From Amycolatopsis viridis (GTDB lineage Bacteria > Actinomycetota > Actinomycetes > Mycobacteriales > Pseudonocardiaceae): a stretch of 64,000 bases of DNA. Positions 16,811 to 25,718 of the stretch are shown here, one piece after another; within the stretch, counting starts at the first letter, position 1, and each line of letters starts with the position of its first letter. The stretch is taken from positions 248,001-312,000 of the forward strand of contig NZ_JAANOU010000001.1 in NCBI RefSeq assembly GCF_011758765.1. The letters are read 5' to 3'. The position numbers were made by a program, and so were the translations under genes. Below the pieces are notes generated by a model. It worked only from the letters and a program-made list of their open reading frames with translations, searched no databases and was not told where the DNA came from.

Positions 16811-17458
16811 TCAGTTCTCCTGCCCCAGCGCGGCCGGCAAGTCCGCCACGGTGTCCAGGACGCGGTGCGCCCGCGCCAGCACCGCCGGGTCCGGCGGGAA
16901 GTGCGGATTGGGCACCGCGTAGACCGACATGCCCGCGGCCAGCGCTGCCTTCAGCCCGTTCGTGGTGTCCTCGACCGCCGCGCACCTCGTCGCGTCCACC
17001 TTCAGCCTGCGGGCGGCTTCGAGGTAGACGTCCGGCGCCGGCTTGCCCGCGGGCACCTGTTCGCTGGACACGGCGACCTCGACCAGACCGGTCAGGCCGG
17101 TCGCCGTCAGGAACGCCGTGATCAGCACCGGCGGGGACGAGCTGGCGATCGCGACCGGGTAGCGCTGCCCGACCGCGCGGACGGCTTCCGGTGCGCCGGG
17201 CAGCACCGGCGGACCGTCGGCGTAGCGGTGCGCCATCCCGTCGATCACGACGTGGGCGATCCGTTCCGGCGTCAGCCGCGCGCCGAGCTCCTCGACCAGG
17301 TACCGCGCCCATTCCGGGGTGCTCATCCCCTGCATCGCGCGGGTCGCCTCCGCGGTCCAGGTGCCGCCGTGCTCGGCGACGACCGCGCGGCGCACCTCGT
17401 CCCAGGTCTGTTCGGAGTCGACGAGCACCCCGTCGAGGTCGAATACCACCGCGTCCAT
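16811..17458 (-). CDS. HAD-superfamily hydrolase, beta-phosphoglucomutase-like
   Basis: A 215-residue phosphohydrolase or phosphomutase of HAD subfamily I. The nucleophile motif DLDGVLVDSEQ is at the N-terminus, motif II Ser is in IASSSP, motif III Lys in GKPAPDVYLEAA and motif IV acid residues in AVEDTTNG. The cap domain follows the first motif, giving a PgmB/GPH-like fold; the natural substrate is unknown. ATG at 17458 is used, though a GTG three codons earlier is possible. It converges on ino1. Confidence 0.87.
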   Translation of the reverse strand: MDAVVFDLDGVLVDSEQTWDEVRRAVVAEHGGTWTAEATRAMQGMSTPEWARYLVEELGARLTPERIAHVVIDGMAHRYADGPPVLPGAPEAVRAVGQRYPVAIASSSPPVLITAFLTATGLTGLVEVAVSSEQVPAGKPAPDVYLEAARRLKVDATRCAAVEDTTNGLKAALAAGMSVYAVPNPHFPPDPAVLARAHRVLDTVADLPAALGQEN

Positions 17459-17486
17459 GTCGCGCACGGTACCGGGGTGGGTGCGG

Positions 17487-17801
17487 CTATTCCCGCGCGG
17501 CGAGGCGCAGGATCGGGTCGAGCAGCCCCGGGAAGCGGTGGTGCAGGTCGTCGGCGCGCAGCTGGACCCGGCGGTGCCTGCCGTCGACGCTCATCGCGAT
17601 CAGCCCGGCCTCCCGCAGGATCCGCCAGTGGTTGGTCAGCGTGGACAGGGGCACGTCCAGGCCGTCGGCGAGTTCGGAGCAGCTCGCGCCGGGTGCGGTC
17701 GACGCCCGGCGCACCAGTTCCAGGCGCACCTGGTCCCCGAGCGCGTGCAGGACCGGCGCGAGGCTGAGTGACTCCGGGGCGGGCTGTGGCAGCGATCGCA
17801 T
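17487..17801 (-). CDS. ArsR-family regulator
   Basis: A 104-residue winged-helix repressor. The recognition region reads CSELADGLDVPLSTLTNHWRILREAGLI, followed by a wing (VDGRHRRVQLR). No metal-binding ELCVCDL motif is seen, so it may sense something other than metals. It is transcribed away from an MFS exporter across 56 bases, the usual layout for a local repressor of an efflux gene. Confidence 0.85.
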   Translation of the reverse strand: MRSLPQPAPESLSLAPVLHALGDQVRLELVRRASTAPGASCSELADGLDVPLSTLTNHWRILREAGLIAMSVDGRHRRVQLRADDLHHRFPGLLDPILRLAARE

Positions 17802-17820
17802 GCCCCGAAGTTACCAAAGA

Positions 17821-17850
17821 TTCGACACTACGGGATTATCGAAGTATTGT
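17821..17850. promoter_or_regulatory. Divergent promoter with inverted repeat between ArsR and MFS genes
   Basis: TTCGA (17821) and TCGAA (ending 17843) form an inverted repeat around a 13-base centre. A -10-like TATTGT follows at 17845, just before the MFS start. The site fits an operator for the adjacent ArsR protein. Confidence 0.45.
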
Positions 17851-17857
17851 CCCTGGC

Positions 17858-19255
17858 ATGACGACTGTGGGATCGCCCGTGGACACGGGCAGCCGATCAG
17901 GCCGCGCGGCACTGCTCGTGATGACCTGTCTCGGCCAGTTCATGGTGCTGCTGGACAGCACCATCGTGGGCGCGGCGCTGCCCGACATGGCGCAGCGGCT
18001 GCACACCGGGCTGACCGGGCTGCAGTGGATCGTGGACGCCTACGTGCTGCTCGTCGCCATGCTGTTGCTGTCCGGTGGGGTCTTCGCCGACCGCTTCGGC
18101 CGCAAGCGCGTGTTCCTGGCCGGGGTCGCGGTGTTCACCGCCGCGTCCCTGCTGTGCGCCGTGGCACCCTCGATCGGCTGGCTGATCGCCGGCCGGGTGG
18201 TGCAGGGCATCGGGGCGGCGGCGCTGAGCCCCGCGTCACTGGCCCTGCTCGGCGCGGCGTACCCGGTCCCCGGTGAGCGCGTCAAGGCGATCGGACTGTG
18301 GGCCGGGTTCAGCGGCATCGGGCTGGCGGCCGGACCGCTGGCCGGCGGCATCCTCGTCGAGGCGTTCGGCTGGCCGGCCATCTTCCTGGTGAACCTGCCG
18401 ATCGGCGTGGTGCTGCTGCTGGCCGGGATGCGCGTCCTGACCGAATCGCGCAACACCGGCGCGCCGGCGATCGACGTGCCCGGGACGGTCCTGTCCGTCC
18501 TCGGCGTGGGGGCGCTGACGTACGGGCTGATCGAAGGCGGCTCGCGGGGCTGGACCGACCCGGTGATCCTGGGCAGCTTCGCGGTGGCGGTGGTGGTGCT
18601 CGCGGTGTTCGTCGCCGTCGAGGGGCGCCGGAAGGCGCCGATGCTGCCGCTGCGGCTGTTCCGGGAGCGGCTGTTCAGCGTGGCCAACACGGCCATGGTC
18701 GTGGTCGGGTTCGCGTTGATGGGTTCGTCCTTCTTCTTCTCCCAGTTCTTCGTGTCCGTGCAGGGCAGCTCGATCCTGGTGGCCGGGCTCCAGACCCTGC
18801 CCGCGACCCTGGCGATGGTCGTGGTGAGCCCGTTCGCGGGTCGGCTCGCCGCCCGGCACGGCTTCCGGATCGTGGTCACCGCCGGCCTGGCGGTCGCCGG
18901 GGCGGGCCTGCTCACCCTCGGCTTCGCGGACGCGAGCACGGGATACGGGAACGTGTGGTGGCGGCTCGCGCTGACCGGCATCGGGTTCGCGCTCACCATG
19001 TCGCCGCTGACCGGCGCGGCCATCCAGGCGGTCAGCCCGCGGGAGGGCGGGCTCGCGTCGGGAGCCAGCAGCACGGCCCGGCAGATCGGCGCGGTGCTCG
19101 GCGTGGCCGTGCTCGGGGCCGTCGTCCGGGGCCGGGAGGCCGCCGGGGCGTCCTTCGGGGCCGGGCTGGGCAGCGCCTTCGTCGTGGCCGGTGCGGTCAC
19201 GCTGGTCACGGCCGTGGTCACCGGCGTGTGGCTGGCGCGATCGCGGACCGTGTGA
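17858..19255 (+). CDS. MFS drug-efflux transporter, DHA2 (14-helix) type
   Basis: A 465-residue transporter with about 14 membrane helices. Motif A appears as GGVFADRFGRKRVF and motif C-like glycines in LAAGPLAGGILVEAFGWPAIF. LLDSTIVGAALPDMA in helix 1 is the typical DHA2 start. It probably exports a hydrophobic compound by proton antiport. Regulation by the divergent ArsR gene is likely. ATG at 17858 follows a short leader; a longer upstream frame overlaps the promoter and is rejected. Confidence 0.9.
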   Translation: MTTVGSPVDTGSRSGRAALLVMTCLGQFMVLLDSTIVGAALPDMAQRLHTGLTGLQWIVDAYVLLVAMLLLSGGVFADRFGRKRVFLAGVAVFTAASLLCAVAPSIGWLIAGRVVQGIGAAALSPASLALLGAAYPVPGERVKAIGLWAGFSGIGLAAGPLAGGILVEAFGWPAIFLVNLPIGVVLLLAGMRVLTESRNTGAPAIDVPGTVLSVLGVGALTYGLIEGGSRGWTDPVILGSFAVAVVVLAVFVAVEGRRKAPMLPLRLFRERLFSVANTAMVVVGFALMGSSFFFSQFFVSVQGSSILVAGLQTLPATLAMVVVSPFAGRLAARHGFRIVVTAGLAVAGAGLLTLGFADASTGYGNVWWRLALTGIGFALTMSPLTGAAIQAVSPREGGLASGASSTARQIGAVLGVAVLGAVVRGREAAGASFGAGLGSAFVVAGAVTLVTAVVTGVWLARSRTV

Positions 19256-19263
19256 GCCGATTA

Positions 19264-19303
19264 ACTTAGACAACCTAAGCAATAACGCTTAGGCTAGCTA
19301 AGT
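19264..19303 (+). promoter_or_regulatory. Nested palindromic operator of the MarR-MFS operon
   Basis: CCTAAGC (19274) and GCTTAGG (ending 19293) form a perfect inner inverted repeat with a six-base centre. ACTTAG (19264) and CTAAGT (ending 19303) form a perfect outer repeat. The whole 40-base dyad abuts the GTG start of the MarR gene, strongly suggesting autorepression and a leaderless or very short leader transcript. Confidence 0.75.
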
Positions 19304-19751
19304 GAATCCAGGAGTAGCAGAGCTCGCGCGTGAGCTGCGCCCGCTGGTCTTCCGCCTGTACTACGTGGTGCGGCGGCTGACCCCGCAGCACCGGCTCACC
19401 CTGACCCAGGGGTCGGTGCTGAGCGAGCTGGTCCACGGCGGCCCACGCCGGATGAGCGTCCTCGCCGAGCTCGAGGGCGTCCGCCAGCCGTCCATGACGG
19501 ACCTGGTCCGCCGGCTGGAGCGGCTCGGCCTGGTCAGCAGGCGGTCCGATCCGGACGACAAGCGCGCGGTGCTGATCGAGGCGACCGAGGCCGGCACGCG
19601 GTACGTGACCGAGCTGGTCGTTGCCCGCGAGGAGTTCCTGCGCGAGCGCCTGACTGCCCTGGATCCAGCCGACCGCGACGCGATCGACGCGGCGCTGCCG
19701 GCCCTGCGGAGGCTCATCGATCCGGTCAAGAAGGAGGAACTGCTCCCATGA
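19302..19751 (+). CDS. MarR-family regulator
   Basis: A 149-residue winged-helix repressor. The DNA-binding part reads SVLAELEGVRQPSMTDLVRRLERLGLVSR with the wing DPDDKRAVL, characteristic of MarR. The GTG at 19302 overlaps the outer arm of the operator and has no Shine-Dalgarno box, so translation may be leaderless. The stop overlaps the start of the following MFS gene (ATGA), coupling regulator and transporter. Confidence 0.9.
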   Translation: MNPGVAELARELRPLVFRLYYVVRRLTPQHRLTLTQGSVLSELVHGGPRRMSVLAELEGVRQPSMTDLVRRLERLGLVSRRSDPDDKRAVLIEATEAGTRYVTELVVAREEFLRERLTALDPADRDAIDAALPALRRLIDPVKKEELLP

Positions 19752-20965
19752 GCAGTCACGGTCACGGCAGCCTGCTGGACGCCCTCAAGGGACAGCCCAA
19801 GCAGGTGTGGATCACGGCGTTCGCCGCGGTCATCGCCTTCATGGGGATCGGGCTGGTGGACCCGATCCTGCTGTCCATCGCCAAGGGGCTGCACGCCACG
19901 CCGTCCCAGGTCACCCTGCTGTTCTCGTCCTACCTCGGCGTCCAGGTGATCGCCATGCTGGTGACCGGCGCGGCGAGCGCCAAGTTCGGTCCGAAGCGGA
20001 CGGTCCTCACCGGACTGACGCTGATCGTGGCCGCGACCGCGCTGTGCGCCGCGGCCGGGTCGATCGAGCAGCTGGTCGCGCTGCGTGCCGTGTGGGGATT
20101 GGGCAACGCGTTCTTCATCGCCACCGCGCTCTCGGTGATCGTCGGCGCGGCCACCGGTGGCCAGGCCGGCGCGATCCTGCTCTACGAGGCCGCGCTCGGG
20201 GTCGGCCTGGCGGTCGGGCCGCTGCTCGGCGCCCTGCTCGGCAGCTTCTCGTGGCGCGGGCCGTTCGTCGGCACCGCGGTGCTGATGGCCGCCGCGCTCG
20301 TGCTGTGCTCGATCTTCCTGGCCACCGACAAGCACGACCAACGCGAACCGATCCGGCTGCTCGACCCGCTGCGTGCGCTCAAGCACACCGGCCTGCTGCG
20401 CACCTCGATCGGATCGGCCTGCTACACCGCCGCGTTCTTCACCGTGCTGGCCTGGACCCCGTTCGTGCTCGGCTGGAGCGCCGTCGCGGTCGGGCTGGTC
20501 TTCTGCGGCTGGGGCCTGTGCGTCGCGGTCGCCGGTGTGGTGCTCGCGCCGAAACTGGCCGGGAAGCTGGGTGAACGGCACGCCACTGTGGTGTCCGTGC
20601 TCGGCTACGCGGTGCTGATGGTGGTGCTCGTGGTGCCGGCCAAGCCGGTGGTCGTGGCCGCCGTGATCGTCTCCGGGCTGGTGTCCGGACTGCTGAACAC
20701 CCTGTTCACCGGCACCGCCATGTCGATCAGCGACGCGCCGCGGCCGGTGGCCAGCGCGGGCTACAACTTCTGCCGCTGGCTCGGTGGCGCGGTCGCCGCG
20801 ACGCTGGTCGGGCACGTCGCCGAGTGGCTCGGGTCGGAGCACGCCCCGTTCGTCGTGGCCGCGATCCTGTGCGTCGTGGCCGGTGGTCTGCTCGCGGTGC
20901 GGACCAAGGCCGCCGACCCGCACGAGGTGCCGCGTGAGGCGGTGCTCGTCGGCGAAGAGCTTTGA
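19748..20965 (+). CDS. MFS transporter, 12-helix drug-efflux type
   Basis: A 405-residue membrane protein with about 12 helices. The motif GIGLVDPILLSIAKGL in helix 1 and AKFGPKRTVLTGLTL after helix 2 (motif A variant) are typical of DHA1-type exporters. It shares an operon with MarR and its start is preceded by AGGAGG inside the MarR gene. A drug or metabolite released by MarR induction is the likely substrate, but identity is unknown. Confidence 0.88.
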   Translation: MSSHGHGSLLDALKGQPKQVWITAFAAVIAFMGIGLVDPILLSIAKGLHATPSQVTLLFSSYLGVQVIAMLVTGAASAKFGPKRTVLTGLTLIVAATALCAAAGSIEQLVALRAVWGLGNAFFIATALSVIVGAATGGQAGAILLYEAALGVGLAVGPLLGALLGSFSWRGPFVGTAVLMAAALVLCSIFLATDKHDQREPIRLLDPLRALKHTGLLRTSIGSACYTAAFFTVLAWTPFVLGWSAVAVGLVFCGWGLCVAVAGVVLAPKLAGKLGERHATVVSVLGYAVLMVVLVVPAKPVVVAAVIVSGLVSGLLNTLFTGTAMSISDAPRPVASAGYNFCRWLGGAVAATLVGHVAEWLGSEHAPFVVAAILCVVAGGLLAVRTKAADPHEVPREAVLVGEEL

Positions 20966-20970
20966 TCTCT

Positions 20971-20992
20971 GTTCACCTTCAGTTTCCGGGCA
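20971..20992 (+). promoter_or_regulatory. PHO box upstream of phoX
   Basis: Two adjacent 11-base direct repeat units, GTTCACCTTCA and GTTTCCGGGCA, match the actinobacterial PhoP-binding repeat, whose conserved core is GTTCACC. They begin 81 bases before the PhoX start. The second unit is weaker. Control by PhoR-PhoP under phosphate starvation is inferred. Confidence 0.65.
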
Positions 20993-21051
20993 CCTGGTCT
21001 CCGTCGCTTACCGTCACGGACGTTTCCCCTGACTGAGTGACTGGAGACCAG

Positions 21052-23100
21052 GTGTCCTTCACCCCCGGGCGGCTGCTGCCCCTCCTGACCCACCCGAGCG
21101 GCAGAGCCGCGACCACGTGCCTCTACCGCTGCGGCAACCAGTGCGCGCACGAGGCGCCCAACACCTCGACCAACACCTACTTCGGCGACGTCGTCCAGGC
21201 CGTGTCCCGGCGGGGCGCCTTCAAGGCCGGTGCGGTGATGGCCGCCGCGGCCGGCGGATTCGCCGCGATGAACGCCCTCGGCGGGGCCACCGCGACCGCC
21301 GCCGTCCCGCCGGCACTCGCCGGCCGGGGACGCCCGGTGCCCGGCACCGACTTCACCCCGGTCCCGCCGAACCGCGCGGACGCGGTCGTCATCCCGGACG
21401 GCTGGGCGCAGAACGTGGTGATCCGGTGGGGCGACCCGGTGGTGCCCGGCGCGCCGGAGTTCGACATCGCCCGGCAGACCGCCGCCGCCCAGGCGAAGCA
21501 GTTCGGCTACAACAACGACTTCGTCGGGCTCGTCCCGCAGGACCGCCAGGGCAAGCGCTTCCTGATGGTGGTCAACCACGAGTACACCACCGAGACGCAG
21601 ATGTTCCCGCCCGGCCAGTACGACCCGGCCAACCCCACCGAGGAGCAGGTCAAGATCGGCTGGGCCGCGCACGGCTTGTCCGTCGTGCTCGTCGAGAAGC
21701 AGCGCGACGGCGGCCTGTCGGTCGTGCCGAGCCACTACGGGCGCCGCATCACCCTGGACACCACCTTCGAGGTGCGCGGCCCGGCCGCCGGCTCCCAGTA
21801 CCTGAAGACCTCCGCCGACCCGACCGGCACCAAGGTCCGCGGCACCCAGAACAACTGCTCCGGCGGTGTGACCCCGTGGGGCACCGTGCTCTCCGGCGAG
21901 GAGAACTTCCACCAGTACTTCGCCAACTCCGACAAGGTCACCGACCCGGCCGAGCGGGCGCGGCTGACCCGCTACGGCATCGGCAAGGGCACCACCACGC
22001 GCAAGTGGGAGCGCTTCGACAAGCGGTGGGACGTGCCGAGCGAGCCCAACGAGGTCAACCGGTTCGGCTGGGTCGTCGAGATCGACCCCAACGACCCGGA
22101 CTCCACCCCGGTCAAGCACACCGCGCTCGGCCGCTTCAAGCACGAGGCCGCCAACGTCAAGATCACCGCCGACGGGCGGGTCGCCGTGTACTCCGGTGAC
22201 GACGAGCGCTTCGAGTACATCTACAAGTTCGTGTCCAAGGGCAAGTACAAGCCCGGCACGAGCGCCCACGCCCGCCGCCACAACTCGGCGCTGCTCGACG
22301 AAGGCACGCTGTACGTCGCGAAGTTCACCGGTGACAGCCCGGCGGGCCAGATCGACGGCACCGGCAAGCTCCCCGCCGACGGCGAGTTCGACGGCCGCGG
22401 CGAGTGGATCCCGCTGGTCAGCGGCAACAAGTCCTTCGTGGACGGTTTCACCGCCGAGGAGGTCTACGTCTTCACGCGCCAGGCTGCCGACAAGGCCGGC
22501 GCGACCAAGATGGACCGTCCCGAGGACATCGAGCCCAACCCGGTCAACGGGCGCATCTACGCCGCGCTGACGAACAACACCGACCGCGGCGCGGCCGGCA
22601 AGGCCGGCGTGGACGAGGCCAACCCGCGGGTGGGCAACAAGAACGGGCACATCCTGGAGTGGGCGGAGGACCGCGACGACGCGGCCGCCACGACGTTCTC
22701 CTGGCGGCTGCTGCTGGTGTGCGGTGACCCGGCCACGGCCGACACCTACTTCGGTGGTTTCCCGAAGGACCAGGTCAGCCCGATCTCCTGCCCCGACAAC
22801 GTGGCGTTCGACCCGTACGGCAACCTGTGGATCGCCACCGACGGCAACGCGCTCGGCACGAACGACGGCCTCTTCTCGGTGCCGGTGGACGGCCCGGAGC
22901 GCGGTCAGGTCAAACAGTTCCTCACGGTGCCGATCGGCGCGGAGACCTGCGGCCCCAACGTGACGAGCGACTTCGTCACGGTCGCGGTGCAGCACCCCGG
23001 CGAGGGCGGCACGGTGACCAACCCGCAGTCGCACTGGCCGGACGGCGGCAGCAACCTGCCGCGCCCGGCCGTCGTTTCGGTGTGGCGCAAGCGCCGCTGA
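21052..23100 (+). CDS. phoX: PhoX-family alkaline phosphatase
   Basis: A 682-residue secreted phosphatase (DUF839) that releases phosphate from phosphomonoesters outside the cell, using calcium and iron rather than zinc. The twin-arginine region SRRGAFKAG followed by an Ala-rich core (about residues 53-85) points to Tat export. Conserved family segments include NHEYTTE, NNCSGGVTPWGTVLSGEENFHQYF, FGWVVEIDP, HEAANV, DRPEDIE and SCPDNVAFDPYGNLWIATDG. GTG at 21052 has GGAGA upstream; an in-frame GTG five codons earlier would overlap that box. A PHO box and a GC-rich terminator flank the gene. Confidence 0.92.
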   Translation: MSFTPGRLLPLLTHPSGRAATTCLYRCGNQCAHEAPNTSTNTYFGDVVQAVSRRGAFKAGAVMAAAAGGFAAMNALGGATATAAVPPALAGRGRPVPGTDFTPVPPNRADAVVIPDGWAQNVVIRWGDPVVPGAPEFDIARQTAAAQAKQFGYNNDFVGLVPQDRQGKRFLMVVNHEYTTETQMFPPGQYDPANPTEEQVKIGWAAHGLSVVLVEKQRDGGLSVVPSHYGRRITLDTTFEVRGPAAGSQYLKTSADPTGTKVRGTQNNCSGGVTPWGTVLSGEENFHQYFANSDKVTDPAERARLTRYGIGKGTTTRKWERFDKRWDVPSEPNEVNRFGWVVEIDPNDPDSTPVKHTALGRFKHEAANVKITADGRVAVYSGDDERFEYIYKFVSKGKYKPGTSAHARRHNSALLDEGTLYVAKFTGDSPAGQIDGTGKLPADGEFDGRGEWIPLVSGNKSFVDGFTAEEVYVFTRQAADKAGATKMDRPEDIEPNPVNGRIYAALTNNTDRGAAGKAGVDEANPRVGNKNGHILEWAEDRDDAAATTFSWRLLLVCGDPATADTYFGGFPKDQVSPISCPDNVAFDPYGNLWIATDGNALGTNDGLFSVPVDGPERGQVKQFLTVPIGAETCGPNVTSDFVTVAVQHPGEGGTVTNPQSHWPDGGSNLPRPAVVSVWRKRR

Positions 23101-23105
23101 ACTGA

Positions 23106-23150
23106 TCGGCCCGGCCCCCGGGGAACGCGGTTCCCCGGGGGCCGGGCCGA
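23106..23150. terminator. Bidirectional GC-rich terminator between phoX and an MFS gene
   Basis: A perfect 21-base stem (23106-23126 with 23130-23150) with a GCG loop separates two convergent genes. No T-run is present on either side. Confidence 0.8.
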
Positions 23151-23158
23151 TGCCCCGC

Positions 23159-24481
23159 TCAGGACTTCCGAGCCGACTCGGCCTTGAGCCGCGCGCCCAG
23201 CACGAGGGCGACCAGCGCGCCGGCGACCATGCACACGCCGACCACCCACAACCCGGTGCGCTGGCTGCCCGTCAGGTCCCGCAGCCAGCCCGTCACGTAC
23301 GGCGCGGCGAACCCGGAGACGTTGCCCAGTGAGTTGATCAGCGCGATCCCTCCGGCGGCCGATGCTCCGGACAGGAACGTCGACGGCAGCGCCCAGAACG
23401 TCGGAAACGCGGCACACACCCCCACGGCGCAGATCGTCACCGCGACCATCGCGGCGTACGGGTTGCCCAGGTACAGCGCGATCGGGATGGCCGCCCCGCC
23501 GACGATCATCGGCAGCGCCACGTGCCACTTCCGCTCGCGCGTGCGGTCGCCGTGCCGCGCCCAGACCACCATCACCACCGCGGCCACGACGTACGGGATC
23601 GCGGTCACCAGACCGGCCTGCACGGTCGACAGCTTCGTCCCGAACTGCTGGGAGAACCCGGCGATGATCGTCGGCAGGAAGAACCCCAGCGCGTAGAGGC
23701 CGTAGGCGATCGCGAAGTAGACGAACGCGAGCCCGAGGATGCGCGGGTGGGTCAGGGCCTTGCGCAGCGGCCAGTGGTGCTCGGCCTCGGTCGCCTTGCG
23801 CTCGTTGTCCAGCTCGGTGGTCAGCCAGCGGCGCTCGTCCTCGGTGAGCCACTTCGCCTGTTCCGGCCGGTCGGTCAGGTAGAACCAGGTCACGAACCCG
23901 AGCAGGATCGCGGGGATGCCCTCGACGAGGAACATGAACCGCCACCCGGACAGCCCGAACGCGCCGTTCCCGTGCGCGATCAGCAGGCTGGACACGGTCG
24001 ACCCGATCGCCGACGACACCGGCACGGCGGCCATGAACAACGCGATCGCCTTGGCCCGCTGCGCCGCCGGGAACCAGTACGTGAGGTACAGGATGATCCC
24101 GGGGAAGAAGCCCGCCTCGGCGACGCCGAGCAGGAACCGCATGATCACCAGCGTGGTCGGGTTGGGCACGAACGCCAGCACCGTGGCGACGATCCCCCAG
24201 GTCACCATGATCCGCGCGAGCCAGCGCCGCGCGCCGAACCGGTGCAGCGCGAGGTTGCTGGGCACCTCGAGCACGAGGTAGCCGAGGAAGAAGATGCCGG
24301 AGGCGAACCCGAACGCCGTGGCGGACAGCCCCAGCTCCTTGTTCATCCCGTTCGGCCCGGCGAAGCCGATGTTGACCCGGTCCAGGTAGTTCACGAAATA
24401 CAGCAGGGCCAGGAAGGGCATGATCCGCAGCGCGACCTTGCCCAGAATCCGGTCACCCTCGGCGATCGTCCTCGTTGGCAT
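23159..24481 (-). CDS. MFS anion:cation symporter (ACS family)
   Basis: A 440-residue permease with 12 predicted helices, close to the ACS family that imports organic anions such as phthalate, tartrate or glucarate. The helix 1 loop LLYFVNYLDRVNIGFAG, FGARRWLARIM, the AEAGFFPGIILYLTYWFP segment and FYLTDRPEQAKWLTEDER in the central loop are diagnostic. The substrate is not visible and no catabolic genes adjoin. ATG at 24481 is chosen because the earlier frame lacks membrane or family sequence. Confidence 0.88.
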   Translation of the reverse strand: MPTRTIAEGDRILGKVALRIMPFLALLYFVNYLDRVNIGFAGPNGMNKELGLSATAFGFASGIFFLGYLVLEVPSNLALHRFGARRWLARIMVTWGIVATVLAFVPNPTTLVIMRFLLGVAEAGFFPGIILYLTYWFPAAQRAKAIALFMAAVPVSSAIGSTVSSLLIAHGNGAFGLSGWRFMFLVEGIPAILLGFVTWFYLTDRPEQAKWLTEDERRWLTTELDNERKATEAEHHWPLRKALTHPRILGLAFVYFAIAYGLYALGFFLPTIIAGFSQQFGTKLSTVQAGLVTAIPYVVAAVVMVVWARHGDRTRERKWHVALPMIVGGAAIPIALYLGNPYAAMVAVTICAVGVCAAFPTFWALPSTFLSGASAAGGIALINSLGNVSGFAAPYVTGWLRDLTGSQRTGLWVVGVCMVAGALVALVLGARLKAESARKS

Positions 24482-24612
24482 CCCCGCATTGCATGCCACG
24501 ACCGGGTGATTCGTCAAGATCGTGCGAGAATCGACTCGATTTCGTCGCCGGTACGCGGCGGCATCCGGTGCGTGCCGCCAGCCGGCCGGGACCAACCACC
24601 TAACGTAGGGGT

Positions 24613-25296
24613 ATGCCGGAAAGTCCCCTCGCCCTCGTGACCGGCGCGTCCCGCGGCATCGGCGCCGCCGTCGCCCGCGCGCTCGCCCCGACCCACCGCG
24701 TGCTGCTCGGCGGCCGCGACGCCGACGCACTGGCCGAGCAGGCCGCCGAGGCGCCGGGCGCGGAGCCGTGGCCGGTGGACCTGGCCGACCTCGACGGCGT
24801 CCGCGCGGCCGTCGCGGGCATCGACCGGCTGGACGTGCTCGTCCACTCGGCGGGCACGGCCGAGCTCGGCACGGTCGAGCAGTCCGGGGCGGCGGTGTGG
24901 CGGAAGAACCTCGAGATCAACGTCATTGCGGTGGCTGAGCTGACCCGGCTGCTGCTGCCGGCCCTGCGCGCCGCGCACGGGCACGTCGTGGTCATCAACT
25001 CCGGTCAGGGTCTGTCCACCCGGGCCGGCTGGGGGCCGTACGCGGCCAGCAAGCACGCCGTCCGCGCGTTCGCCGACGCCTTGCGCGAGGAGGAGCCCGG
25101 GTTGCGCGTGACATCGATTTACCCGGGCCGCACCGACACCGAGATGCAGCAGGGCATCATCGCCGGGGAGGGCAAGGAGTACGCGCCACGGCGGTACCTG
25201 CGGCCGGACTCGGTCGCGGCGGCGGTGCTGTCCGCGATCACCGCGGGTCCCGACGCCCACGTCACGGACGTCACCGTCCGGCCCCGCCCGCACTAG
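24613..25296 (+). CDS. Short-chain dehydrogenase/reductase
   Basis: A 227-residue NAD(P)-dependent SDR. The cofactor motif TGASRGIG is at residues 11-18, the catalytic Ser is in VINSGQG, and the YxxxK pair is in YAASKHA. It matches the compact SDRs often annotated as short-chain oxidoreductases in actinomycetes. The substrate is unknown. It diverges from the ACS permease, and its TAG stop overlaps the stop of the convergent ESX-accessory gene by four bases. Confidence 0.9.
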   Translation: MPESPLALVTGASRGIGAAVARALAPTHRVLLGGRDADALAEQAAEAPGAEPWPVDLADLDGVRAAVAGIDRLDVLVHSAGTAELGTVEQSGAAVWRKNLEINVIAVAELTRLLLPALRAAHGHVVVINSGQGLSTRAGWGPYAASKHAVRAFADALREEEPGLRVTSIYPGRTDTEMQQGIIAGEGKEYAPRRYLRPDSVAAAVLSAITAGPDAHVTDVTVRPRPH

Positions 25297-25718
25297 TCGT
25301 CGGGCCCCAGCGAGCCGACGAACTCGCGGAAGTCGTCCGCCAGGGTGCCGAACTCGCCGGGCGTGCAGGTCAGCACCGCGCGGACGACGGCGCGCTGCTC
25401 CGCCCCCTCGCCCATCGCGAGGTAGACCTCGCTGCGCACGAACGTTTCGTCGCCGGTGGTGAACCGCAGCTCCTGCACGAACCCGTCGGCGCCGATGTCG
25501 TCCCCGCTCAGCACGGTCACCTCGGCGACGGTCTCGCGCAGGTCGTCCACGGCCTCGGCGGCCACCGTGCGCAACGGCACCGACAACGGCCACACGCCGC
25601 CCGTCAGCATGATCCCGGCGGTGTCCGACCGGATCGCGGCGAACGCCGCCTCGTCGGTCGCCACCGGCTCCCAGCCGTCCGGCAGTCCGAAGTGGACGGA
25701 AATGGGCAGTGGTGTCAT
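25293..25718 (-). CDS. Hypothetical protein, last gene of second ESX-accessory operon
   Basis: A 141-residue acidic protein with no signal peptide and no membrane segment. The start LPISVHFGLPDGWEPV and alternating beta-strand pattern recall small single-domain proteins (DUF1795 or LpqN-like) that often accompany ESX substrates. ATG at 25718 overlaps the upstream stop as ATGA, so the two products are probably made together. It may act as a chaperone for the larger ESX substrate, but this is inferred from coupling only. Confidence 0.65.
   Translation of the reverse strand: MTPLPISVHFGLPDGWEPVATDEAAFAAIRSDTAGIMLTGGVWPLSVPLRTVAAEAVDDLRETVAEVTVLSGDDIGADGFVQELRFTTGDETFVRSEVYLAMGEGAEQRAVVRAVLTCTPGEFGTLADDFREFVGSLGPDD

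Noticed and set aside
20761-23034. A 757-codon minus-strand frame opposite phoX
   Set aside because: PhoX motifs on the plus strand are decisive. The opposite frame is a repetitive Val/Gly/Arg shadow.
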